DNA of 14,294 nucleotides, taken from Nitrospirota bacterium. GTDB taxonomy: Bacteria > Nitrospirota > Thermodesulfovibrionia > UBA6902. This document shows, in pieces, positions 1 through 6,486 of the stretch. The stretch lies in contig WFVK01000061.1 in assembly GCA_015491705.1 (NCBI GenBank), positions 1 to 14,294 on the forward strand. Direction: 5' to 3'. Below the pieces are notes generated by a model. That model searched no databases. It saw only the letters and a list, made by a program, of their open reading frames with translations, and was not told where the DNA came from. The position numbers and the translations under genes are program-made. How positions within the stretch are numbered: the first letter of the stretch is position 1; each line of letters opens with the position of its first letter.

Positions 1-1
1 G

Positions 2-22
2 CATAACCTTAACGTTGCATAA
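2..22 (+). CDS. C-terminal end of an upstream gene (partial, tentative)
   Basis: Only the last codons are in the window. The frame ending in TAA at 20-22 reads HNLNVA. I propose it as a coding end because the same tail, encoded by the same repeat arm, ends the GT9 gene at 1521-2606 (GLNVA), and close variants end 342-1457 (KRNVA) and the WbqC-like gene (GLNAA). An earlier GCATAA at 1-6 in another frame could equally be the true stop. The product cannot be named from six residues. By context it is probably another glycan gene. Confidence 0.3.
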   Translation, partial: HNLNVA

Positions 23-25
23 ACC

Positions 26-100
26 GGCCGGAGAGCCCATCGTAAAACCTTTATAAAGCGATGGGATATCGGAAATACGTCTCTGTTGCAGGAAGTAACG
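26..100 (+). repeat. 75-nt direct repeat, copy 1
   Basis: This stretch aligns without gaps to 227-301 at roughly 80% identity. Shared blocks include CGTAAAACCTTTATA, AGCGATGGGAT, CGGAAATA and GTCTCTG. Copy 1 has a perfect 7-bp stem, 36-42 (CCCATCG) with 59-65 (CGATGGG). That pairing is not preserved in copy 2, which argues against a conserved RNA fold there. A diverged inverted version lies at about 140-189 on the minus strand. Confidence 0.7.
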
Positions 101-226
101 GGGAGTGAAATTGCAAAAGAGGTTGATATGCGTGCGGGGTATTTCCTCAGGGAATCGCAGATAAAGCTTTTCCGCCGGGCTCTCCGGCCTGCGGGCGATG
201 GTGTTATGCAACTATAAGGATAAGCA

Positions 227-301
227 GGCAGGAGAGCCTCCCGTAAAACCTTTATAGAGCGATGGGATGCCGGAAATATGTCTCTGCCGCAGGAGTCAAC
301 G
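227..301 (+). repeat. 75-nt direct repeat, copy 2
   Basis: This is the second copy of the 26-100 repeat, starting GGCAGGAGAGCC and preceded by a degenerate gene-end arm (GGATAAGCAGGC). It lies just before the first GT9 gene, and the longest reading frame of that gene (ATG at 267) begins inside it. I take the repeat as untranslated and prefer the start at 342. The whole 23-341 stretch is accounted for by these repeats plus the ribosome-binding region. No convincing sigma-70 promoter was seen in it. Confidence 0.65.
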
Positions 302-341
302 TGAAGAAGAGGGGCGCCCTCCGTGCCCGAAGGACGTGTTG

Positions 342-1457
342 ATGATCAGGTGCCTGCTGAAAAGGGGATACCTCGCAACAAGAAAGCTGGCCATGCTGCC
401 GTTCCGGGCATTCGTAAAAGAGGTGATGCCGGAGACGGCAGGGTTGAGAAACATACTTTTCCTGCGGCATGACGGCATAGGGGATATGGTGCTGTCCACG
501 CCGGCCTTCAGGGCACTGAAGGAAGGCATGCCGCATGCGAGGCTTACGGTACTTGCAAGTCCCCGCAACAGGGACATACTTTCCGGGAATCCGTTTGTGG
601 ACGAGGTGATGCTGTATGAACCGGGCCTTTCAGGCACGGTGAAGATTATAAGAGAGCTGCGGCGCAGATCATTCGATATTGTTATAGATCCCTTCCTCAG
701 CTATAAATTGCACACCGCCTTACTTGCCGTTCTCTCAGGTGCGGGGTACAGGCTGGGCTTTGCGGTCTCCGGCAGGGAAGTGTTTTTCAATCTCAGGTGC
801 CCGGAAGGCGACGAAAGGAGGAGCGTTTCCGCGCAGACACTTGATATGGCAAGGGCCCTCGGCCTGAATCCCCGGGATTCCATGCCCCGGCTGTATGTCT
901 CCGGAAGGGAGCGCGAGGAGGCGTGGGAGAATCTCCGGAAAAAGGGGGCAGTTAAAGGGGATATTCTGGTCGGAATTCATCCGGGGGGGCGTTATGAGAG
1001 CCAGCGGTGGCCTGCCGGCAGATTCGCCATGGCGGCGGATTACATGATATCCGTATACAGGGCAAGGGTTGTTCTATTCGGCGCAGAGGACGACAGGGAA
1101 ACCGTACGGTTCATCAGGAAAGTCATGTCCAACCGGCCCTTACTGATGGACGAAGCGGGCCTGCGGGCGTTCATTGCAGCCCTGAGCTGCTGCAGCCTCC
1201 TGATATGCAACAATTCCGGGCCGCTCCATATAGCTTCAGCCCTTGGTATTCCTTCCGTATCCACCATGGGGCCTACGGCGCCCCGGCTCTGGTGGCCCGA
1301 GGGCGAAGGCCATATTGTTATCAGGAAGAATCTGCCGTGCAGCCCGTGCGGTCTTCCAGCATGCAGGTCTCACGCGTGCATGAAACTGATTTCAGTGGAA
1401 GAGGTGTTGCAGGCGGCGGGTTCGCAGCTTGAGAGAATAAAGCGTAATGTTGCATGA
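342..1457 (+). CDS. Glycosyltransferase family 9 (ADP-heptose:LPS heptosyltransferase-like), copy 1
   Basis: The 371-aa GT-B enzyme is of the heptosyltransferase superfamily, which moves a sugar (classically ADP-heptose) onto the LPS inner core at the cytoplasmic face. The N-terminal acceptor-side motif RHDGIGDMVLSTP is at about 42-54, HPGG at 213-216 and the nucleotide-binding loop NNSGPLHIASALG at 290-302. A Cys quartet C333, C336, C341, C346 sits near the C terminus. I chose ATG 342 because AAGGA at 330-334 is well spaced; an in-frame ATG at 267 would add 25 residues encoded by a repeat. About 40 residues precede the usual GT9 start and contain a basic, hydrophobic helix that may contact the membrane. 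The tail NVA and its TGA come from the gene-end repeat arm. The exact donor sugar cannot be told from sequence. Confidence 0.88.
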   Translation: MIRCLLKRGYLATRKLAMLPFRAFVKEVMPETAGLRNILFLRHDGIGDMVLSTPAFRALKEGMPHARLTVLASPRNRDILSGNPFVDEVMLYEPGLSGTVKIIRELRRRSFDIVIDPFLSYKLHTALLAVLSGAGYRLGFAVSGREVFFNLRCPEGDERRSVSAQTLDMARALGLNPRDSMPRLYVSGREREEAWENLRKKGAVKGDILVGIHPGGRYESQRWPAGRFAMAADYMISVYRARVVLFGAEDDRETVRFIRKVMSNRPLLMDEAGLRAFIAALSCCSLLICNNSGPLHIASALGIPSVSTMGPTAPRLWWPEGEGHIVIRKNLPCSPCGLPACRSHACMKLISVEEVLQAAGSQLERIKRNVA

Positions 1458-1504
1458 GCCGGCGGGGAGGGCTGCCGTAAACCCCTCATGCTTTCCTGCC
1501 GGCT
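1445..1504 (+). repeat. Gene-end palindromic repeat, copy at first GT9
   Basis: The left arm TAATGTTGCATGAG (1445-1458) contains the TGA stop of the GT9 gene. GCATGAG (1452-1458) pairs perfectly with CTCATGC (1485-1491). As an alternative, AGCCGGCGGG (1457-1466) pairs with CCTGCCGGCT (1495-1504) with one G-U. The two pairings are mutually exclusive. CCGTAAACC in the loop resembles the CGTAAAACC block of the 75-nt repeats. There is no T-tract, so it is not a classical terminator. Confidence 0.65.
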
Positions 1505-1520
1505 GGCTGAATAACAGGCA

Positions 1521-2606
1521 ATGACAGAAAAAATTCTGGTGATAAACCTCGGGGGTATCGGCGATATCCTCCTGTCCGTGCCGGCGCTTCGCGCCCTCCG
1601 GCGGCGTTATCCTGAGGCGCGCATATCGCTGCTGGCCGTGCCGCGCACGGTTGAACTGGCGGGAGAGTTTGATTTCATAGATGAGGTCATATCATTTGAA
1701 TTTTATGACGAAGGGTCAAGGGGGTTTACTGCGGGGGCCGGTGCGGGAAAGCTGATTGGTCTTTACAGGTTTCTGCGGGACCTCAGGATGCAGCGGTTCG
1801 ACATGGCCCTGAATATGCGGACCCTCGTCTCCTGGGTGAGCGCTGTTAAAATGGCCGTGTTTTTCCGTGTTATCGGGGCTGGACACAATGTCGGCAGGGA
1901 TACGCAGGGGAGGGGCTTTTTCTTTGATACGAAGATCCGGGAGACCGATGCGGGGCGGAAACACGAGATGGAATACGATCTTGATATGGTAAGTGCACTG
2001 GGGGCGGATATTGCAGACATGGACATGGATTTGAAGATTCATGATAAAGATATGAGGAGTATAAGCCGTATTTTAAAAGACAGTGGAATATGCAGGGATG
2101 AGATCATAATCGGCGTCAACCCCGGTGGAATGCGCTCCCACCGCTGGCCGCTGAAGAATTTTGCCTCGGTCATGAACATGCTTGCCGGAAGGCTGAAGTG
2201 CAGGTTTGTGGTCACCGGTGGGGCGGCGGAGGCTGATCTGGCCGGGAGGCTGGAGAAAATGGTTAATACACGGATAATTGATCTTACAGGCAGGACCACG
2301 GTAAGGGAACTGACCGCACTGATAAAAAGATGCAGCCTCTATATCACCAATGATACGGGCCCCATGCATATTGCAGCGATATTAAAGACCCCCCTCGTCG
2401 CCATATTCGGGCCGGGCTATCTCGGGCGTTTCGACCCGCGCCGTATTTCCGGCAGGGCGGTGGTTTTTCACAAAGGGGCGGAATGCGCGCCGTGCAATAA
2501 AACGGTATGTGACTCCTTAAGATGTTTTGAGGGAATTTCCCCTGAAGAGGTGGCGGATGCATCTCTTCAGTGCTGTAAATCATCCATCGGCCTTAATGTG
2601 GCATAA
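1521..2606 (+). CDS. Glycosyltransferase family 9 (heptosyltransferase-like), copy 2
   Basis: This is a 361-aa GT-B glycosyltransferase of the same family as its upstream neighbour but clearly diverged. Motifs are LGGIGDILLSVPALRAL at about 10-26, VNPGG at 199-203 and NDTGPMHIAA at 277-286, the donor-nucleotide loop with the canonical D(T/S)GP form. C322, C325, C330 and C335 form a Cx2Cx4Cx4C cluster with the same spacing as in copy 1. The start is at the family's usual place, immediately before the first beta strand, with only a weak AGG upstream. The last residues LNVA and the TAA stop lie in a copy of the gene-end repeat. Two adjacent GT9 genes suggest sequential sugar additions, as with heptosyltransferases I and II, but specificity is not assignable and no gene symbol is justified. 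Confidence 0.88.
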   Translation: MTEKILVINLGGIGDILLSVPALRALRRRYPEARISLLAVPRTVELAGEFDFIDEVISFEFYDEGSRGFTAGAGAGKLIGLYRFLRDLRMQRFDMALNMRTLVSWVSAVKMAVFFRVIGAGHNVGRDTQGRGFFFDTKIRETDAGRKHEMEYDLDMVSALGADIADMDMDLKIHDKDMRSISRILKDSGICRDEIIIGVNPGGMRSHRWPLKNFASVMNMLAGRLKCRFVVTGGAAEADLAGRLEKMVNTRIIDLTGRTTVRELTALIKRCSLYITNDTGPMHIAAILKTPLVAIFGPGYLGRFDPRRISGRAVVFHKGAECAPCNKTVCDSLRCFEGISPEEVADASLQCCKSSIGLNVA

Positions 2607-2639
2607 ACGGGTGGGCAATGGTTTCATGCAACTGTAAGG
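2591..2639 (+). repeat. Gene-end palindromic repeat, compact copy
   Basis: The left arm CCTTAATGTGGCATAAAC (2591-2608) encodes the final LNVA and TAA of the GT9 gene. The right arm GTTTCATGCAACTGTAAGG (2621-2639) is its near-perfect reverse complement, leaving a 12-nt loop. The arm sequences match those of the 1-219 element, so this looks like the same terminal arms with a minimal interior. The following 37 nt before the next gene hold GGAGG at 2654-2658, too far from the start (about 18 nt) to be an ordinary ribosome-binding site. Confidence 0.75.
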
Positions 2640-2676
2640 GTTATAAGAGACAGGGAGGCTTTTACAGCGTACTGAT

Positions 2677-3744
2677 ATGAATGATCTGAAAAGAGATTAT
2701 CAGGACTTAAACCTCGTATGCCCCCTTTGCAAATCGCGCCTGTCTGCAGGTGAATGTTCATTCACCTGCACTGCCTGCGGCAGAGAGTGGCCCCTGCAGC
2801 AGGGGATCGTGAATTTCACCGTCTCCGCCGACACCTATTGGGGAGAGTATCCCGAGGATGTGATGGACGGACTGATCTTGCGGTGCAGAGAGGCCGGATG
2901 GAAGACCGCCCTTAAGGAATTTTTCGCGGAAAAAGACCCCCCGTATTATGACTACATTGTTAAGGAGGACAGGGCGGGCTGGCATTTTATCATCCCCCTG
3001 CACAGGGATGTGCGTGTGCTGGATGCGGGTTGCGGGTGGGGCACTCTGTCTTTTGCGCTGTCGAAGATTTACAGGGAGATAGTGGCCCTTGATACGGTCC
3101 GGCAGAGGGTGCAGTTTATTGATATCAGGAGAAACAGTGACAATGCAGGTAATATTTTCCCGGTTCACGGCCAGGTGAATTACATGCCCTTTCCGGATGA
3201 ATACTTTGACCTTGTCGTCTTCAACGGCGTCCTCGAATGGATACCCTGCATTGAAAAGGAAAAGGAACCGTGTGTTTCACAGATGGAGGCCCTGGATGAG
3301 GCAAGGCGCGTTTTAAAGAAAGGCGGACACCTGTATCTGGCCATGGAGAACAGGTGGTCGGCCATGAATTTCCTGGGATTCAGAGATCCCCATTCAGGGT
3401 TGCGCTTTGCTCCGCTGCTTCCGCGTTCCCTCGCTGATATATACAGCCGGCGTGCCAGGGGCAGGGATTTCAGGGAGTATACGTACACTTACCGTGAACA
3501 CCGGAGGATGTTAAGGGACGCCGGTTTTACCGGCATGAAGTTTTATGCGCCGCTGCCGTCCTACCGGAACTTTTACTATATCCTGCCGGTTGACAGTCCT
3601 TCGGTGATCAGGTTCTTTCTGGACCACCTGGTGTCCCCGAGGAACAATCTGCAGAGCTTTTTTGTCCATGCCGCCAATCTGTTTTTTCTTTACAGGTATG
3701 CAAGGTATTTTGTTCCCGATTTCAGTATAGTGGCCAGGAAATAA
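2677..3744 (+). CDS. Class I SAM-dependent methyltransferase with N-terminal zinc ribbon
   Basis: The 355-aa protein has a Trm112/rubredoxin-like zinc ribbon at its N terminus (C15, C18, C31, C34), then a Rossmann methyltransferase core with SAM motif I VLDAGCGWG at about 114-122, an acidic residue after beta 2 (ALDT, about 137-140) and post-motif FDLVVFNGVLEW at about 177-188. The C-terminal 130 residues are aromatic- and Arg-rich and unlike a simple ubiE-type enzyme. Zinc-ribbon methyltransferases of this shape occur in surface polysaccharide loci, where they are thought to methylate sugars or lipid-linked intermediates; the substrate here is unknown. The stop is 2 nt from the start of the kinase gene, so the two are probably co-translated and may act on the same molecule. 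No other in-frame start lies nearby. Confidence 0.8.
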   Translation: MNDLKRDYQDLNLVCPLCKSRLSAGECSFTCTACGREWPLQQGIVNFTVSADTYWGEYPEDVMDGLILRCREAGWKTALKEFFAEKDPPYYDYIVKEDRAGWHFIIPLHRDVRVLDAGCGWGTLSFALSKIYREIVALDTVRQRVQFIDIRRNSDNAGNIFPVHGQVNYMPFPDEYFDLVVFNGVLEWIPCIEKEKEPCVSQMEALDEARRVLKKGGHLYLAMENRWSAMNFLGFRDPHSGLRFAPLLPRSLADIYSRRARGRDFREYTYTYREHRRMLRDAGFTGMKFYAPLPSYRNFYYILPVDSPSVIRFFLDHLVSPRNNLQSFFVHAANLFFLYRYARYFVPDFSIVARK

Positions 3745-3746
3745 CC

Positions 3747-4595
3747 ATGTTTGAGCACAGGGGGGAAATCGGCAGCAACTGTATGTTCCACGGCAGCAAC
3801 AGCAGGAACACACTCTTTGTCTTTCAGGACGGTGATGCCGTCCCTTCATACCTGATCAAGATTTATGACAGGTCGCGGGAATCTCATTTGAGGCATCTCC
3901 GCGAACTGACGGAAAGGATAAACCTTCACGGCTCAGATTTGCTCAGGGGTTCCGTCCCCCGCGTCCTGCGCTGCGAAGAGGCAGACGGTTTTTACTTTGT
4001 CCACGAGGAATATATCGATGCAACGCCCATGGAGATGGATGCCCGCAGGTGGGGATTGTCATGGAAAAGAAACTTTCTGGATAACCTGAACCTGGCCGCC
4101 GCCTGGATAGGGCACTTCCATAAAAATTTCCGTGGTGGAAAGAGGTTCCTTTTCACCGGGGAGTATATAAGGTCTCTTGTTGAAAAGACGGCGGTGTTTA
4201 CGGAGCCCCTTTTTACTGAAATACCTGACGGGGATGTGGAAGTTGGCTCCGTGGTATCCCACGGCGATTTCAGGCCGGCCAATATACTGAAAGGGCGTAA
4301 AGGGATTTCTGTGATCGACTGGGATGACTTCCGGCTGGAGGGACTGCCGCTTTTCGACCTGATGGAGTTTGTCCTCCGTTATGTTCATTCGCACTATAGA
4401 CTCGAGAAAGAGAAGGTCGTGCTGGATCGGGAAGTCTTTCTGAAATACTTCAACATGTTTTACGTTAAAAAAAACCGGCTGTCCGAATCTGTCAGGAAAT
4501 ATATAAGGTCTTACGCCGGCTGTGCGGGTTTGAATGAAAAAGAGAGGGATACGCTGCTGTTGCTGTGGCTCTGTAATATGCTGCATATCTCTTGA
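3747..4595 (+). CDS. Aminoglycoside/choline phosphotransferase-fold kinase
   Basis: This 282-aa protein has the APH (protein-kinase-like) fold. The probable ATP-binding lysine is K38 (YLIKIYD). The catalytic Brenner-type loop is HGDFRPANIL at 172-181, with D174 as base and N179, and the metal-binding Asp is in VIDWDD at 189-194 (D191). Such enzymes phosphorylate hydroxyls of small molecules or sugars. In a glycan locus, LPS-core or sugar kinases and choline-kinase-like roles are more likely than drug resistance. The start ATG is 2 nt after the methyltransferase stop, indicating tight coupling. The final residues NMLHIS are encoded by ATGCTGCAT, faintly resembling the gene-end repeat. The substrate is unresolved. 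Confidence 0.78.
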   Translation: MFEHRGEIGSNCMFHGSNSRNTLFVFQDGDAVPSYLIKIYDRSRESHLRHLRELTERINLHGSDLLRGSVPRVLRCEEADGFYFVHEEYIDATPMEMDARRWGLSWKRNFLDNLNLAAAWIGHFHKNFRGGKRFLFTGEYIRSLVEKTAVFTEPLFTEIPDGDVEVGSVVSHGDFRPANILKGRKGISVIDWDDFRLEGLPLFDLMEFVLRYVHSHYRLEKEKVVLDREVFLKYFNMFYVKKNRLSESVRKYIRSYAGCAGLNEKERDTLLLLWLCNMLHIS

Positions 4596-4645
4596 ACTTG
4601 ATGCGGGAGGGGGTATCCTCTGTAATATCGCACAGGTAATGCCAT

Positions 4646-5305
4646 ATGCTTGAGAAGATATATTACCGGCTCCACAGAATGACATCAGGGCCTGGGGAAG
4701 AGGGAGAATATTCCTCCGGCTACTGGCAGCGCAGGATAAGGGAACGTGCCGTGGAGATTTGCAGGCAACACAGAGGCAGGCTCCTTGATGTGGGCTGCGG
4801 GGAGGGGCTGTTTCTCGGCCGGATGATGACGGCCCGCCCTGATCTGCAGGTGTGGGGGGTGGATGAATGGGAAGGGATTCTGTGCAGGGCGGAGAAAAGG
4901 ACGGCACGTATAAACTCCGGGGTGCGGTTGTTGAGGGCTGATGCCTCTGAACTGCCTTTTGAGGATGGATCTTTTGACGTGGTGGTGTGTATCAATGTGC
5001 TTTTCAATATGGAGTCAATCAGTGTGGTAAGGTCCGCCTTAAAGGATATGGCGAGGGTCTGCAGGAAAGGTGGAAGGGTCATCTTCGATTTCCGCAATTC
5101 CCTGAATCCCCTGCTTGCAGTCAAATACAGGCTTGCCGCCTGTTACGATCCGACTGTCAGGGGCCTGCCTTTAAATACATATGAACCTGATGATATAAGG
5201 GAAATTCTGGGAGAGACGAACCTTGACGTCGCCCGCGAGGAAGGCATGTTTTTTGCCGTGCGGAGATTTGCGCCCGTTATCATGATGGAAACAGTCAAAA
5301 AATGA
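4646..5305 (+). CDS. Class I SAM-dependent methyltransferase (UbiE/type 11-like)
   Basis: The 219-aa cytoplasmic methyltransferase has SAM motif I LLDVGCGEG at 46-54, the acidic residue D73 after beta 2 (WGVDEW), motif II region ADASELPFEDGSFDVVVC at about 98-115, and KGGRVIFDF at 141-149 as motif III. The substrate cannot be read from sequence. TGA overlaps the start of the aminotransferase by 4 nt (ATGA), and that gene in turn overlaps the radical SAM gene. The three are therefore translationally coupled, and the methyltransferase may act on the amino sugar they make. The 50-nt gap upstream has no strong ribosome-binding site. Confidence 0.8.
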   Translation: MLEKIYYRLHRMTSGPGEEGEYSSGYWQRRIRERAVEICRQHRGRLLDVGCGEGLFLGRMMTARPDLQVWGVDEWEGILCRAEKRTARINSGVRLLRADASELPFEDGSFDVVVCINVLFNMESISVVRSALKDMARVCRKGGRVIFDFRNSLNPLLAVKYRLAACYDPTVRGLPLNTYEPDDIREILGETNLDVAREEGMFFAVRRFAPVIMMETVKK

Positions 5306-6486
5306 TCAGGAAGATACCGGTCATCGGGTACAGGATAAGCCTCGCCGCCCTGGTTTCAGGCGTTACGGGTTTTTTTTCGCGCGGAGACAGGGATGAATTC
5401 AGGGATATCCTGGCCGGATTTGTTCAGTGCAGACACTCATGCCTGGTGAATTCGGGAATATCGGCCTTCTATCTGGCCCTGCTGGCGCTTAAAAAAATCT
5501 CCCGCCGCACGGAAGTGATCCTTCCCGCCTACACGGCGCCGAGTCTCGTTGTGGCCGTGAAAAAGGCTGGCCTTAAACCCGTGCTTTGCGATATCTCACT
5601 GAAAGATTTCAACATGGACATGCATGCGGCGCGGCAACAGGTTTCACGTAAGACCCTTTGCATTGTCTGCGTCCATATGTTCGGCATACCCGCCGGGGAT
5701 ATCGTGCGGTTTAAACACGGCCTGCCGGAAGATGTCTTTTTGATAGAGGACTGCGCGCAGGCCATGGGTTCTGAAATAGCGGGCAGGCCTGTAGGCGGTT
5801 TCGGCGACCTCAGTATTTTCAGCTTCAACAGGGGAAAAAACCTGCCGGCTGCCGGGGGCGGCGGGATATTCACGAACTCCGGCGTGCTGGCCCCCGTGAT
5901 GGAAGAGGTCGCCGGTGAACTGAGTGTCCCGGGACCAGGTTATGAGCTCAGGCTGTTTCTCGGGTTTGTCTGTCTGTTCATACTCTTCAGGCCGTTCTAT
6001 TATTCGCTGCTTTATCCCCTTGTTTGCAGATTCAGGGATGAGGGTGTCCCGGAGGATTTCACGGCAGAGGGATATACATCTTTGCAGGCAGGGCTGGGAA
6101 AGAGCCTTTTTGAAGGCTTTGGTGAATCATGTATGCAGAGATATGAGAATGCCATGGCGCTCATTGATGCGCTGGGAAACATGAAAGGGATAATTCTCCC
6201 CTGCATCCGCGATGATCTGCTCCCGGCGTTTAACCGCCTTCCGGTGCTGATAGAAAGTCCCGAATCAAGAAAAAGGGCCGAAAAGGAGCTCATGAGAAAC
6301 GGCATCGGCGTGTCCGGGCTGTATTTCAGACCGCTTCATCATATTTTTGACCTCGGATACAGCAAACGCGAGTTCCCGAATGCCGTCTACCTTGCAGAGA
6401 GGCTGCTGACCCTGCCGTCACACCCGCTCGTCGACAAGGAGACACTGGAAAAGATGTCCGCCCTGATCGGAAAGGTGCTGTCATGA
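5302..6486 (+). CDS. DegT/DnrJ/EryC1/StrS-family PLP aminotransferase with hydrophobic insert
   Basis: The 394-aa protein is of the sugar aminotransferase family that aminates nucleotide-linked ketosugars. Landmarks are the substrate/PLP strand VNSGISAFYLAL at about 49-60, ILPAYTAPS at about 73-81, the pyridine-nitrogen aspartate in IEDCAQAMGS (D150), and the Schiff-base lysine in FSFNRGKNL (K179) followed by the GGGG loop. Unusual for the family is a strongly hydrophobic segment at about 216-243 that could lie in or on the membrane. The N terminus (PVIGYRISLAALVSG) also differs from the usual family start. The start overlaps the methyltransferase stop by 4 nt and its own stop overlaps the radical SAM start by 4 nt. 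A run of eight T at 5370-5377 early in the gene is a possible slippage site. Confidence 0.85.
   Translation: MIRKIPVIGYRISLAALVSGVTGFFSRGDRDEFRDILAGFVQCRHSCLVNSGISAFYLALLALKKISRRTEVILPAYTAPSLVVAVKKAGLKPVLCDISLKDFNMDMHAARQQVSRKTLCIVCVHMFGIPAGDIVRFKHGLPEDVFLIEDCAQAMGSEIAGRPVGGFGDLSIFSFNRGKNLPAAGGGGIFTNSGVLAPVMEEVAGELSVPGPGYELRLFLGFVCLFILFRPFYYSLLYPLVCRFRDEGVPEDFTAEGYTSLQAGLGKSLFEGFGESCMQRYENAMALIDALGNMKGIILPCIRDDLLPAFNRLPVLIESPESRKRAEKELMRNGIGVSGLYFRPLHHIFDLGYSKREFPNAVYLAERLLTLPSHPLVDKETLEKMSALIGKVLS

Larger units (their letters stand above)
1..219. repeat. MITE-like long inverted repeat, no ORF
   Basis: The outer arms are 7-22 (CCTTAACGTTGCATAA) and 204-219 (TTATGCAACTATAAGG), complementary at 14 of 16 positions, with weaker pairing out to position 1. 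An inner arm at 26-38 (GGCCGGAGAGCCC) is the perfect reverse complement of 177-189. The lower-identity similarity between arms continues inward to about position 75 on the left and about 140 on the right. No transposase or plausible ORF lies inside. The element begins in the last codons of the preceding gene. It could be a non-autonomous mobile element or a large RNA hairpin. No clear target-site duplication is visible. Confidence 0.7.

Noticed and set aside
26-301. Tandem riboswitch (GGAGAG reminiscent of glycine riboswitches, GTAAAACC vaguely like c-di-GMP aptamers)
   Set aside because: The defining core sequences of those classes are absent, and the one perfect hairpin of the first copy is not conserved in the second.
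23-341. Sigma-70 promoter for the cluster
   Set aside because: TTGCAA- and TTGATA-like hexamers were seen, but none had a convincing -10 at proper spacing.
342-2606. Naming the two GT9 genes waaC and waaF
   Set aside because: Both have superfamily motifs only; copy 1 has NNSGPLH in place of the usual D(T/S)GPxH, and donor specificity cannot be read from sequence.
4059-4907. Long minus-strand ORF opposite the kinase and methyltransferase genes
   Set aside because: It is antisense to two genes with clear family motifs and its translation looks like out-of-frame sequence with no recognisable domain.
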